DNA of 64,000 nt from Mytilus californianus (GCF_021869535.1 NW_026262701.1:46007278-46071277); one strand, 5' to 3'. Counted from the first letter of the stretch, positions 12,040 to 23,737 are shown. Numbers and translations: made by a program. The notes: generated from the sequence alone by a model not told the origin.

Positions 12040-13209
12040 ATGATGAAAAGGAACAATGTATTCTTTTACTCCTCCAATTTAAGCAACTTATTGTATATAA
12101 ACGGTGACAACGATTCAGAATATCATCCTCAGCTATGTTTTACGTATAACAAATCAGGAAATTTGTCAAACCCTATTAATGGGTACGTTATTCCCACCGT
12201 AGCATTAGCTTTGTTGGTTCTAAACTCATTGGCTATTACCGTGTTCATGACAACAAACAGAAAATCACCAACAAATATTCTACTGACTGCACTAGCGCTT
12301 TCAGACAGTTTAGGAGTATTAGTTATTAGTCCAACATTTATTCTTGTCTATGGATTTGAAAACAATTTCAAAGTTATGAAGTATCCGTTTTGTATTTTCC
12401 ACGATCTTTCTTATTATTTAGCCTCTATGTTTCATTGCATTTCAAAATGGCTGACAACAACATTAGCAATACATCGTCTTATCGTGGTGACTATGTTATT
12501 CAGTGGTCGAAGGATTGCAACCATGAACAATTCAATTCTGGGAATAGTTTTCATAGTCATAATTTCTGCTTCAATAAATATCATACCTACTTTACACAGC
12601 AAAATATACCGTTCGATTACATTATTCAATATCGAAGACAATGAATTCATCGGTGATATTTGTGTGTGCAGTGGACGGGATACAACAGAAAAAGAAAACT
12701 TAGTTGTAACATGGATGAAAGATACCATAGGAACAATACTGCCCTGTTGCATTCTTACAGTGGTCACTGTTTTGTTAATTTGTAAGCTTAAAGAAGCAAA
12801 GAAGGAAATGCTAAGACTCCAAACAGAGACAGCTTCAAAGAGACGTAAATTTAGATACATAGAGAGAACTAATAAAACGATAATTATTATTTTGGTATGC
12901 TTCTTGGTTACGGAATTACCATTTGCTGTTGTCTATACATGGATAATCGTAGAACCGGACCCAACAACATCCGACTTAGATATAGAAAGCAGATTTATAT
13001 CCGCCACAATTCTCAATCTAATCGTTTACATGGGATTTTTGTCAAATTTCTTTATATTTATGACAATGAGTTCCTCTTTTCGACAGAGGTTTAGAGAAAT
13101 TTTACGTTTACGAACGAAAAAAATTTCGGCAACCAAGACCCTGGAGCTCATGCACGTCCAACAAAAGTTAAAAACGAGTTTAGCAATAAGAGAGAACTTG
13201 GTTATATAA
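12040..13209 (+). CDS. Class A (rhodopsin-like) peptide-type GPCR, intact
   Basis: This 389-residue single-exon ORF has seven hydrophobic segments at about 48-70, 79-103, 118-150, 164-184, 226-249, 279-303 and 319-343. Class A landmarks are present: N62 in TM1, LALSD with D89 in TM2, C118 before TM3, a cysteine pair in ECL2 (C208/C210), P235 in TM5, P294 in TM6 (TELP in place of CWLP), and N336 in TM7 (SNFFIF in place of NPxxY). The DRY motif is IHR (144-146). The TM3 pattern W-L-T-T-x-L-A-x-H-R and the TM6/TM7 motifs resemble invertebrate FMRFamide/myosuppressin/sex-peptide-type receptors (dmsr-like); the ligand cannot be read from sequence. N-glycosylation sites NLS lie at 13 and 41. The start is the first of two adjacent ATGs after an upstream in-frame stop. 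ATTAAA (13234) and AATAAA (13321) follow. It is probably a plasma-membrane neuropeptide receptor. Confidence 0.88.
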   Translation: MMKRNNVFFYSSNLSNLLYINGDNDSEYHPQLCFTYNKSGNLSNPINGYVIPTVALALLVLNSLAITVFMTTNRKSPTNILLTALALSDSLGVLVISPTFILVYGFENNFKVMKYPFCIFHDLSYYLASMFHCISKWLTTTLAIHRLIVVTMLFSGRRIATMNNSILGIVFIVIISASINIIPTLHSKIYRSITLFNIEDNEFIGDICVCSGRDTTEKENLVVTWMKDTIGTILPCCILTVVTVLLICKLKEAKKEMLRLQTETASKRRKFRYIERTNKTIIIILVCFLVTELPFAVVYTWIIVEPDPTTSDLDIESRFISATILNLIVYMGFLSNFFIFMTMSSSFRQRFREILRLRTKKISATKTLELMHVQQKLKTSLAIRENLVI

Positions 13210-13233
13210 TTTGTTTGTTTTGTTGAAATCAAT

Positions 13234-13326
13234 ATTAAAGATTAAAGTTCTTATGATGATTGGCCTTTATGCCTTTCGGTTTATACTCTAAAAGTGTCGG
13301 ATCGATGAATAGAAAAACAAAATAAA
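13234..13326 (+). terminator. Candidate poly-A signals of the GPCR gene
   Basis: ATTAAA occurs at 13234-13239 and 13241-13246, and AATAAA at 13321-13326, within 120 bp of the stop codon. Which one is used cannot be decided from sequence. Confidence 0.4.
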
Positions 13327-13679
13327 TGCAACAAACTTATTATATTATGTTTTTCATGAAAACCTCTGATTTTAGAAGATTAATCAGCACTTTAAGATCA
13401 TATCGCCCTATTCCTTATTTTGTTACCGGTTCAGGGAGAATATTGGTCAACAATTTACAAGTAGGTGCATAATTAATTTTAAACCTGCAACATGTTCATG
13501 TGCCTATTTCATGCCAGGAACTTCATTAGTCTTATATTTAATTGTTTTCTTCTCTCCATTTAAAAATGTTGTTTTAACGGAAGATATTCTGTCGTATCAA
13601 CTTTTGTAGAATCGGGTCGATATAGAGCTTGACTCAAGTGAGGACAAAAATATCAAATGAATTTTCAAACACATAAGTA

Positions 13680-13965
13680 GAAACAAAATGACAATGCCAT
13701 GGCAAAAAAAAAAAGGATCAAAAGACAAACAGCAGTATAAAAAACACAACAAAGAAAACTAAAGATTAAACAACACGAACCCCACCAAAAATTGGAGTGA
13801 TGTCAGGCGCTCTAGATAGGTAAGCAGATTCTGCTACACATGTGCACCCGTCGTGTTGCTGATGTAAGTACCAACTCGTTGATATGTTTAATTTGGTATG
13901 TCACATTCGAAGAAAAGAGGTCGGGATTGTGGTTCCAACAATTTTAAACAATGGTACCAAACAGT
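13680..13965 (-). repeat. Penelope-like element tail, antisense
   Basis: Shows GCCATGGCAAAAA, CGAACCCCACCAAAAATTGG, GGTAAGCAGATTCTGC, CCCGTCGTGTTGCTGATG and CACATTCGAAGAAAAGAGG, matching 33600-33890 in reverse. Block B keeps only the last part (62740-62800); about 208 bp is missing there between ACAAAATG and TATGTCACATTC. The insertion therefore predates the block duplication. Confidence 0.75.
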
Positions 13966-14237
13966 TATTGAAGATCGTATATTGACACCAAAGTGTCATT
14001 TGAATGATCCGCCCGAGTCGGAACAGGTAGGTAAAATACCTTGTAAAGTAACTCATTAAAAGCCGAACTCGCCGTGTCAATCTAGAACAGATCAGGGTTA
14101 TATTCATATTGCTTGCGATATTTGCCAGTGGACAATAAACAGCAATCTATCAATCAATACATCCATACATTCATCTGCCCAATCTTCTTTGTACAAATTT
14201 GGCCAATAGAGTTTTAGAAACACAAACGTCAATGTAT

Positions 14238-15767
14238 TTTTAATTTGAGGAGTTGTTTCTTTGCCAGTTTGTGTAACGCGGTTATCTCCCGTAATATAAT
14301 GTACAAATCAAACCAAATTGATAACAGAATCATTAAAAAAGATGAAAAACTATTAACAACCATGTAACTATTGGAGATGCATACAATTACACTGACACAT
14401 ATTTTTGTTACGTTAAAATAGCTTATAGTGAAAACAAATAAGCATCGATCTGATGAGTTACCTGTAAGTCTTTTTCAACTGATTTTTATAGTTTGTTCTT
14501 ATGTTGTGCTGTTACACCATTTTCTAAGGTTAGGGGGAAAGTTGAGCGCTTACAAACATGTCTAACCCCGTCATATTCTTTATGTGCCTGTCCTAAGTCA
14601 GAAATTTGTAGTTCAGTGGTTGTCGTTGGTTCATGTCTGTCATATTTGTTTTTTCGTAAATTGTTTTGTTATAAATTAGGCCGTTAGTTTTCTCAATTGA
14701 ATTGTTTCATATTTTTCATGTCGGGGCATTTTATAGCCGACTATACGGTATAGGGTTTTCTCATTGTTGAAAGCCGTACGTTTGCCTATAAGTGCTTACA
14801 GCCACTTTATTTGAATTTAGTGGATCATTGGTAATCATACTCCATCTCCCTATTTTTATAATGCCATTGTACAATTTTTAGTGGATTGAGAAGAGTTTTT
14901 GTCATTGAATGAAATTGTTATAAGAATTAAACTAGGTAAAATCAATGTTTAATAGTTCCTCTAGTTCTTTTATAGTAAATATTAGTAGCACGTTAAAAAT
15001 GAGCTACAATTAAATGAAATCGAACCTTCACAGATTAGAACTACAATGATTGACAGTTCTTAATGATACGGCTGAAGTCTTAGATCTTAGAATTAAATAA
15101 CATTGTTCTAATCGGAATAACACGAATAACTCAACGTTTTTCACTAATGAAAAATAAAAAAAAAAAAAAAGAAAATTACGGAGTTCAACCCCTTTTTTTG
15201 GGTTCGTGTGGCTCAGTCTTTATTTTTACGAAAAATTTCATGGAGTGTTGTTCATCTTGAAAGTCCTATTGACAATGGTTTTGTCAACTTTTCCTGGCTT
15301 ATGGTTTTACGTTGCCTCCTTGATATCTTCTAGCATGTTTTCAATAACAATGGGATAACTTCAGATCGACCCCGAAATGTAAGGAAAACTCTAAGAATCT
15401 TGAAATCATACCCTTTCATCATGTAGCATGCTTATCTTATTTATCGTGAGTACATTTGTCTTAAATGTACTAATGTGCTAATTCGAACTTTTTTATATGG
15501 GTAGATTGTCGATTTGTTGTTTTGTTTTTATAATAATACTATTATAAACAAAAAGATATATTTTTGTAATATAAAAAACCGGCCTCTTTTTGTTTATAGA
15601 TAGGTTCAAAAGTACAGTTTGCTTCGTCAGGTCTTCCTGGTATGATACATTGCTACCATCATCTTCTGAATAATACTTCTTTTTAAATCTGTAAAATAAG
15701 TATAATTATATAACATTACCTTTATCATATACGTTGTTTTCTGTCAACGAAAGGGTATTGCGAACTT
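14238..15767 (+). repeat. Segmental duplication unit U, copy 2
   Basis: Near-identical to 1-1533 and joined here to the GPCR block. It includes an M1 copy at about 14485-14870. Similarity to copy 1 ends at GCGAACTT (15767). No coding sequence is seen. Confidence 0.9.
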
Positions 15768-17863
15768 GTTATATTTACATTGTATAGAAAATAATTGTTC
15801 TGTATTCACATGGTCACGAATTTATTTTTAAGCTCTTCCGTGATTTCAGCAAACTGTCATTCCGATTGGTTTTTATCTAGATTGCTGCCCTCAAGTTTAC
15901 TAATTTCTGACGGTATATTTCCTGATCCGTTAGGACTGAAATATTTTGACTAATACAAAAAGAATTTTTGGTGTCTTAACTAAACGGGTCAGAAAGATGT
16001 ATGTGGCAAGGCAATTTTTTTCTAAAGTACTTTTACTAATTTTTTGGAGTAAATCCTTGTATTTGTATATCCATCTACGAAATTGTCCGTCTTTGCATCA
16101 ATCCCACTTTTTGTGACATCAAGTCTTTTTTTCACAATATATTTAAGTATGTAAATCCATGATAAAATCACCGCACACCAACTGTAGATTTCCACAAATG
16201 TTTCAAACTTTTGTTTCCAATATTGGATTGAAGATAAACGAGTTAGGAAATAAGGACTGCGACATTAGTTTCATTTCAATTCTTTTACTTTTGAATACGT
16301 ATTCCTTAGAATATCTTAAGATGATTTCCAGGCATCGTACATATGTTTTAAATATTTTGACATTCAGTAATCGTCCAAAATGAAGGATCCAAAAGAGACA
16401 ATTGAAAATTAGGATTTATGACGAAATGTCCTCTTTTATTTTTGTTCGTCCTCAGTCTTGCATGTCTTGTCTTTGAATTATTGATCAATTGTAATTATCT
16501 TCTGTATAGCGATACGATAAGTGATAAGAAAACGGTGCTCTCCTTTTCAAACACAAGGTCATTTTTTGTACACGAACTATATAAATTGAATATATTTTAG
16601 AGTAGATTTGTGACGAAACTATCCTTTGTAAGCATTAAATCACTTTTAGTAGTGGCGTTATTTACTTTTAATGATCTTACATGTCTTCTTCAAATGTATT
16701 GTGAAAAGTCATATTTTCACTTTAATTTTCAGTTCATTTAGTTACTCACGTATTCACGTATTTGTGATATTTATTTGTAGTGTTCTTCCATATAAAAATA
16801 AGGAGCTCGAGATGAGGTATGATTTGCCAATTAGACAACTATCCAACAAAGTTCAAATAAAGTTGATGTAAGATTTTTGTGAAATCATTATCAGTATACA
16901 TAATATTTATGTTGTTTAAAAGTTGTAACACATATGTATGGGAAATGTATATGCTAAATACTCACTAGCGTTATGACATTGTCAGATAATATCGAATCCG
17001 ATTATTATACCTATCGATGTTATTGATCATTTAATGAAATGTGTTCATTCCCAACAATTGAACTATCGGTTAAAAAATATAAGTCATAGAACAATTAAAC
17101 ACAAATCTAAATTAATGTTTATTACATATATACCTTTTTTCACAGCTGTTGTCAGACTTGTTTGTCGTTTGTCGAAGGTCTTCCAATTATTCAATTATTG
17201 AATGAAAAATTGGACATTAAAACCACCTTTGTCAAACACGAAAATTTACCTATAATGTTAGATATAAGACAATCATTATCAGAAAATAAATAATCAATTA
17301 GGAGTTTAAGGTGAAGAGGCCATAACCGTAATATATATATATATTCCCCAATGTAATATGGTATTGACAGAAACATCGATAATGCTCGACCTGCAGGCGA
17401 GCGAATAATACATTTTTCATGATTCACGTAACAAAATAAGTTCCTATTATATTTATCTATTTGAATCAACAAATAATTTAAAGATAGAATTGCTACTCGT
17501 AACTTAAATCACAAATGAGACCAATACATTTTTAACGTACTAGACACAAAAGTACACCCATATAATAATAAATAAATGCTTTTTATTTAATTTCAGATTA
17601 ATACCGATGTCTATTCACTCATCAATTATCATTTCAATAAAATTCAAATTAAATTTACAATTGATGCATAAAATTAAGGATACTACCAATACAAGAGGGA
17701 TCGAGCACATCTATGTCTTTTTTGTAAAAAATAATATCGATTCAAATGCAACATGAAAAGTAATAAACCGTTTGCACTAGATCATGAATTTACGCATATC
17801 AGTTGAAATATATGAACATAAGATGGAATGGTATGATTGTTAATGAGACAAATTTCTACCAGT
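15768..17863. other. Flank of the EEP-like array, no supported gene
   Basis: ORFs at 16159-16383, 16418-16600 and 17191-17472 are short, AT-biased and unrecognised. Fragments of an M1-type end occur at 16805-16866 and 17820-17862. About 16920-17830 is distantly colinear with 28680-29440: TCACAGCTGTTGTCAGACTTGT at 17150 corresponds to CCACAGTTGTTGTAAGGC at 29001, and ATGAATTTACGCATATCAGT to ATGAATTTACGTATTTCAGT. This flank was probably duplicated together with an EEP-like gene. An (AT)n tract lies at about 17332-17344. Confidence 0.5.
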
Positions 17864-18241
17864 GACATAAAACGAGGATGTAAACATGGTAGCCAATTGT
17901 TGGTATTTTTTTGGTGTTTTTGAACGTTTTGAACGGTTACTCTCGGATGATTAAATAAGCAAAAATTTCGTTACGCATGTGAACAAATATTCTTATTATT
18001 CTTATCGATCAGAACATTTCTTTACCCTATGTGGAAAAAAGGTTGTATGTATAATGCTTGTCCCCAATTTAATACTTATCTGTCTAGACAGATAACATAT
18101 CAATGTAAAAATGGCTAGAAGCCATATATGATAAAAACATATGTCTATTTGTTTCATTGTCTTTAATTTATTCCATATAAAGCTATTTTACGATCCAGGT
18201 AAATCCGACCTCTATTTGAAGGCTTAATGATGAAATCTATT

Positions 18242-18248
18242 TATATAG
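18242..18248 (+). promoter_or_regulatory. TATA box, unit A
   Basis: TATATAG in the context CTATTTATATAGCTGAAAG is conserved in all three tandem units. It lies about 91 bp before a perfect GTAAGT donor, which fits a short first exon. The intact gene at 46532 has a related but TATA-less CTATTTTAGGCTC at the equivalent place. Confidence 0.6.
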
Positions 18249-18272
18249 CTGAAAGTTTCCTGAAGTCTGATT

Positions 18273-18339
18273 AAAAACAAGTCATTGTGCAGATATTGCG
18301 CAAATTCAGTTCACCATTCGAGGATCATACATAGTAAAG
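18273..18339 (+). other. Putative non-coding exon 1, unit A
   Basis: Runs from the inferred transcription start about 30 bp after the TATA box to the donor AAAG|GTAAGTG at 18339/18340. No useful ATG is inside. The donor and its surroundings are repeated at 22804 and 24951, and the intact gene has CAACAG|GTAAGTGTT at 45221. The exon 5' end is inferred. Confidence 0.5.
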
Positions 18340-18538
18340 GTAAGTGTTCAAACTTTATCCTATTTGTTATTATCTAACCGCAGGTAACACATATGCCATA
18401 TTTTCGTTTGTTCAAAAATAATGTATGACCAATTTAATCTTGTTTAATATTTTTTTGTTTATTAAAAGCACAAATACTTCAACATTAAGTCTCCTTAAAC
18501 AGTTTTCAACGAGGTAGATATCTTAAAACGTTTTTTTT

Positions 18539-18724
18539 TTAAATTTGATTCCATACCAGATAAAAGTTAATACAGAAATAGCAAAGATAATTAGAAGCCT
18601 TAGCTTTAGACATAGTGCCCCCCTTCATGTCGTGCACTATGTCGTCAACATTGACTACTTTTTCCGCATAAGCACTGCAAGATTTGTTTTTGGACGCGAC
18701 ACTTATTGAGTAAGATATTTCCAA
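18539..18724 (-). other. Unrecognised antisense ORF conserved in three tandem units
   Basis: A 61-codon ORF starting MEISYSISVASKNKSCSAYAE has copies at 22925-23188 and 25150-25335. Its composition is more protein-like than the surrounding AT-rich noise, but it matches nothing I recognise and lies in the intron of the EEP-like unit. Conservation may reflect only recent duplication. A 10-bp hairpin, GACATAGTGC...GCACTATGTC, lies inside it in unit A. Confidence 0.25.
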
Positions 18725-19579
18725 AAAACATATATTTTGAATCTTATATTTCTTATATTATATTAAAATTACGCAAAGCCATGATTGTTTGGTGCCAGAT
18801 ATATGCTAATAGTTCGAATTTAAAACTGAATACAACATATGATTTTCGTATTTGATATACAAAGGATAAACATTATAAAACATTACTTTCTAATAAAACG
18901 GAATTTCCCAAAAAACTACTAAATAAATAAACATACGGCAAATTAATGTAAATCAACTCTAACTGTATTTTATTTGGAATGTGTCTTGTCCTGCATGACA
19001 ACTAACCTGTGTCAACTGCCCTGTCTTATTGCATATATCAGAGGTCATTATTATAAAATTTGGCATTTATTCCATTAATTTCAGAAGTTTGTCATTTAAT
19101 GCCATTAATTTATATTAAGTTCAACATGTATTTAACATACTTTTCTTATTTTCAGAAAACGATAGAAACTGAATTACCATTAGTGTGCATAAATAATTTG
19201 TTGATACATATACAATATTTGTTTAAAACGTTTTATCGACAATATACAAATGATATGCGCCATATGTCTTAATTTAAATTATGTTTGATGTGTTGCATTT
19301 CAACAAATTAAATAAATAAGAAATACTAAAATTATTAATCATCTCACGGAATGACACGTTTTTACTTCGTATAAAACAAAATATTCCTGATATATTTGTC
19401 CTTGCCAGTGAGCTAGTTCCTTAAAAGGAGAGTAAACAATTGAACTTCCATAATTCTTTCAAAAACATGTATCATAAAACCGTTTTAAAAATATTTAAGA
19501 AAATGAGGATAGTCAAAAAATCCGAGACAGTATCGATCAGTTACCAAAAAACCACTTCAATTTTCTTATCTCATTTCAG

Positions 19580-19643
19580 ATAAATTCTGTGTTTCAGCGA
19601 GCAAAATTCTAGAAAGATATCTTAGAAGAAAAACAACTTGAAG
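19580..19643 (+). other. Putative non-coding exon 2, unit A
   Basis: Bounded by a pyrimidine-rich acceptor TCTCATTTCAG|ATAAA and a donor CTTGAAG|GTGAGC, 64 bp long. The intact gene has an analogous 88-bp exon at 45882-45969. Units B and the third unit lack this segment. Confidence 0.4.
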
Positions 19644-20011
19644 GTGAGCAAAATATGTTATTAAAATTGAAGTATTTATATATGTACGAAACTAAATGTG
19701 ATAAGATGAAAACAAGAATAAATACAAATAAATAAATTTACAAAAACACTATAAGATCTAATTTACCTTTACATGTATTGCATATCCTCATATATTACTG
19801 AACTCATGTATATTCAATCGTTGAATTATTGGACAGCAGACCATTAATCTGTGAATGTATTGTACTACATTTTCTGAAAATCAGTTTTAAGGAATGGAGA
19901 GCAAATATTTATTTACACTTCGATACACTATGGATATTCAAAAAGGTAGCTGTATAAAGAATAAAAATAGAAGATTTAATAACAAACAGCATTATTACGC
20001 TTTCAGAAACA

Positions 20012-20900
20012 ATGGGAAGAGATACAGATAGATTAAGAATAATTAGTATGAATGCTTCTGGTAGGAAAGGCAAACAGTATCAAAACTATCGACAGTCTTA
20101 CCTGAACGAAATAATCGCACACGATGAGCCCGATATTTTATTTTTGCCAAGGGACAACCCTGATATGTCATCATCAGTGTTAACTGATTATCGTCAAGCA
20201 CAAGTCGCTCATAATCACGAACTTGTACTTTTGTACGATAAGAAGAGATTGTAATTGAAAACCCCAAACTGGTTCGATCTAATACACCTTAGTTGTTCCT
20301 GGTATACAGCAGGGCAAACTAATGTATCCCTTAGTCGATATCCTGGCTCCTAAACCGACTCAACATATCGTCAAGCAGTTCCATTGTATCATTTTCAATT
20401 GGGAGCTTTCTCAAACAACATCACAGGAACGCTCTCAGTTTGCGTATCGTTACCTATGGTTGACTCAATATCTTGGGTGAATTTCTGGAGTGGAAATCCT
20501 GATAGGAGGTGATTTTAATTTACCAATTCAACAAATACAAAACCGCCTAAATGAACATAATACACTTGTCCGAAAGGAATTGGAAGATATCAAACCATTT
20601 TTCAGGAAAATGGGATACATGGATGAAATGACGGATAATAATCATAGATCAGAATGTCGGCTACGACAACTTAAACTCCACAAGTGTAGGTCTGCATCAA
20701 GATGTAACCAGGAAACCGACTACTTTGTTGCATCAGAGGAAATGCAATTATGTAATACTGAAATGATGACGGCTTCAACCCTTCCAGGAAGATGTACAAC
20801 TCTGACGGTAACCAGGCCAGCTGTACAGAATTACTGTCCTTTGCCAACGAGGACAGAAAAGTGTATTCCAGCAAGGCCACCAAGACACAACGGTGGTTAA
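20012..20900 (+). pseudogene. EEP-like family protein, unit A, nonsense-mutated
   Basis: Homologous throughout to the intact 296-residue gene at 46532-47422. The coding exon follows an acceptor TTTCAG at 20001-20006. The N-terminal 80 codons read well, then TAA at 20252 replaces a lysine codon. Small deletions between about 20260 and 20300 shift the frame. A TGA at 20478 replaces the tryptophan codon of the LGWISG segment. The last 140 codons, including GGDFNLP, are open. Most other differences from the intact copy are at third codon positions, so decay looks recent. No functional full-length product is expected. Confidence 0.85.
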
Positions 20901-21061
20901 AAATAATTCTACATAGCTTTTGGTATTTTTTGTATCCAAGTTATATCGTTATATGGCGTGAATATTTTTTAATGGGTTTCTTAACATAATATATTCAAAA
21001 AATTGGGGGACAACCTGACATAAGACGAGGATGTAAACATGGTAGCCAATTATTGGTATTT

Positions 21062-22371
21062 TAGCTCACCTTGCCCGAAGGGCCAAGTGAGCTTTTCTCA
21101 TCACTTTGCGTCCGTCGTCCGTCGTTGTCGTCGTCCGGCGTCGTCTGTTAACTTTTACAAAAATCTTCTCCTCTGAAACTACTGGGTCAAATTTTACTAA
21201 ACTTGGTCACAATCATTATTGGGGTATTTAGTTTAAAAATATGTCCGGTGATCCGGTCAACCAACCAAGATGGCCGCCATGGCTAAAAATAGAACATAGG
21301 GGTAAAATGTAGATTTTGGCTTATATCTCTGAAACCAAAGCATTTAGAGCAAATCTGACATGGTGTAAAATTGTTTATTAGGTCAAGATCTATCTGCCCT
21401 GAAATTTTCAGATGAATCTGGAAACCCGTTGTTGGGTTGCTGCCCCTGAATTGGTAATTTTAAGGAGATTTTGCCGTTTTTGGTTATTATCTTGAATATT
21501 ATTATAGATAGAGATAAACTGTAAACAGCAATAATGTTCAGCAAAGTAAGATCTACAATTAAGTCAACTTGACCAAAATGGTCAGTTGACCCCTTAAGGA
21601 GTTATTGCCCTTTATAATCAATTATTAACCATTTTTCGTAAATTTTTGTAATCTTTTACAAAAATCTTCTCCTCTGAAACTACTAAGACAAATTTAACCA
21701 AACTTGTCCACAATCATCATTAGGGTATATAGTTTAAAAAATGTGTCCGATGACCCCGCCCGCGAACCAAGATGGCCGACATGACTAAAAAATAGTATAT
21801 AGGGTAAAATGCAGTTTTTGGCTCATATCTCTGAAACCAAAGCATTTAGAGCAAATCTGACATGGGGTAAATTTGTTTATCAGGTCAAGATCTATCTGCC
21901 CTGAAATTTTCAGACCAATCAGGCAAATCGTTGTTTGGTTGCTGCCCCTGAATTGGTAATTTTAATGAAGTTTTGTCGTTTTTGGTTATTATCTTGAATA
22001 TTATTATAGATAGAGATAAACTGTAAACAACAATAATGTACAGCAAAGTAAGATCTACGAATAATTCAACATGACCAAAATTGTCAATTGACCCCTTAAG
22101 GAGTTATTGCCCTTTATAGTCAATTTTTTACAATTTTTTCATAAATTTTGTAAATTTTTGTAAATTTTTACAAAATAATTTCCACTGTAACTACTGGGCC
22201 AAGTTCATTATAGATAGAGATAATTGTAAGCAGCAAGAATGTTCAGTAAAGTAAGATCTACAAACACATCACCATCACCAAAATACAATTTTGTCATGAA
22301 TCCATCTTTGTCCTTTGTTTAATATGCACATATACCAAGGTGAGCGACACAGGCTCTTTAGAGCCTCTAGT
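21062..22371. mobile_element. Bivalve interspersed repeat with ~500-bp internal monomers
   Basis: Starts AGCTCACCTTGCCCGAAGGG and ends CAAGGTGAGCGACACAGG followed by GAGCCTCTAG. The ends thus carry short inverted GCTCACCTTG / CAAGGTGAGC words. Inside, a segment starting at CTTTTACAAAAATC (21152) repeats 501 bp later (21653) at high identity, and a shorter third copy begins near 22165. It interrupts a run of T in unit B that is continuous in unit A (17905) and at 24515. No ORF is present. I recognise this type as widespread in bivalve genomes. Confidence 0.8.
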
Positions 22372-22705
22372 TTTTTGGTGTTTTTGAACGTTTTGAACGG
22401 TTACTCTCGGATGATTAAATAAGCAAAAATTTCGTTACGCATGTGAACAAATATTCTTATTCTTCTTATCGATCAAAACATTTCTTTACCCTATGTGGAA
22501 AAAAGGTTGTATGTATAATGCTTGTCCTCAATTTAATACTTATCTGTCTAGACAGATAACATAGCAATCTAAAAATGGCTAGAAGCTATAAATGGTAAAA
22601 ACATATGTCTATTATTTTCATTGACTTTAATTTATTCCATATACAGCTATTTTACGATCCAGGTAAATCCGACCTCTATTTGAAGGCTTAATGATGAAAT
22701 CTATT

Positions 22706-22712
22706 TATATAG
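22706..22712 (+). promoter_or_regulatory. TATA box, unit B
   Basis: Same TATATAG context as unit A, 93 bp before the donor AAAG|GTAAGTG at 22804. Confidence 0.55.
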
Positions 22713-23737
22713 CTGAAAGTTTCCTGAAGTCTGATTAAAAACAAGTCATTGTGCATATTATTGCGCAAATTCAGTTCACCATTTGAGGATCATACATAGT
22801 AAAGGTAAGTGTTCAAACTTTATCTTATTTGTTATTATCTAACCGCAGGTAACACATATGCCATATTTTCGTTTGTTCAAAAATAATGTATGACCAATTG
22901 AATCTTGTTTAATATTTTTGTGTATTAAAAGCACAAATGCTTCAACATTAAGTCTCCTGAAACAGTTTTCAATGAAGTAGATATCTTAAAACGGTTTTTT
23001 TTTTTAAATTTGATTCCATACCAGATGAGGTTAATACAGAAATAGCAAAGAGAATAAGTAGCCTTAGTTTTAGACATAGTGCCCCCCTTCGGGTCGTGAA
23101 CTATGTCGTCAACATTGACTACTTTTTCCGCATAAGCACTGCAAGATTTGTATTTGGACGCGACACTTATTGAGTAAGATATTTCCAAAAAACATATATT
23201 TTAAATCTTATATTTCTTATATTATATTAAAATTACGCAAAGCCATGATTATTTTGTGCCAGATATATGCTTATAGTTAGAAATTTAAAACTGAATAAAA
23301 CATATGATTTTCGTATTTGATATACAAAGGATAAACATTATAAAACATTACTTTCTAATAAAACGGAATTTCCAATAAAACTACTAAATAAATAAACATA
23401 CGGCAAATTAATGTAAATCAACTCTAACTGCATTTTATTTGGAATGTGTCTTGTCCTGCATGACAACTGACCTGTGTCAACTGCCCTGTCTTATTGCATA
23501 TATCAGAGGTCATTATTATAAAATTTGTCATTTATTCCATTAATTTCAGAAGTTTGTCATTTAATGCCATTAATTAATATTAAGTTCAACATGTATTTAA
23601 CATACTTTTTTTATTTTCAGAAAACGATAGAAACTGAATTACCATTAGTGTGCATAAATAATTTGTTGATACATATACAATATTTGTTTAAAACGTTTTA
23701 TCGACAATATACAAATGATATGCGCCATATGGGAACA

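Larger units (their letters stand above)
10158..15767 (+). repeat. GPCR-bearing segmental duplication, block A
   Basis: Colinear with 59154-64000 (block B) from TCAATTCGGTCTTGC at 10158, through upstream sequence, the GPCR gene, its 3' flank and unit U. Identity is visibly lower in the upstream part, with many small indels, and higher across the coding exon. 10158-12039 holds no gene; the minus ORFs at 10679-10980 are not supported by composition. A short repeat word related to the 29843-30756 palindrome ends lies at about 10555-10620. Confidence 0.85.
17864..21016 (+). repeat. Tandem EEP-like gene unit A
   Basis: First of three tandem units whose ends share GACATAA...CGAGGATGTAAACATGG (17864, 21017, 24473). 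It contains promoter, 5' exons, an antisense ORF and a mutated coding exon. Unit length is about 3.15 kb. Confidence 0.85.

Noticed and set aside
12432-12860. 142-codon minus-strand ORF
   Set aside because: Antisense shadow of the GPCR exon. It recurs in the disabled copy only because the DNA is duplicated.
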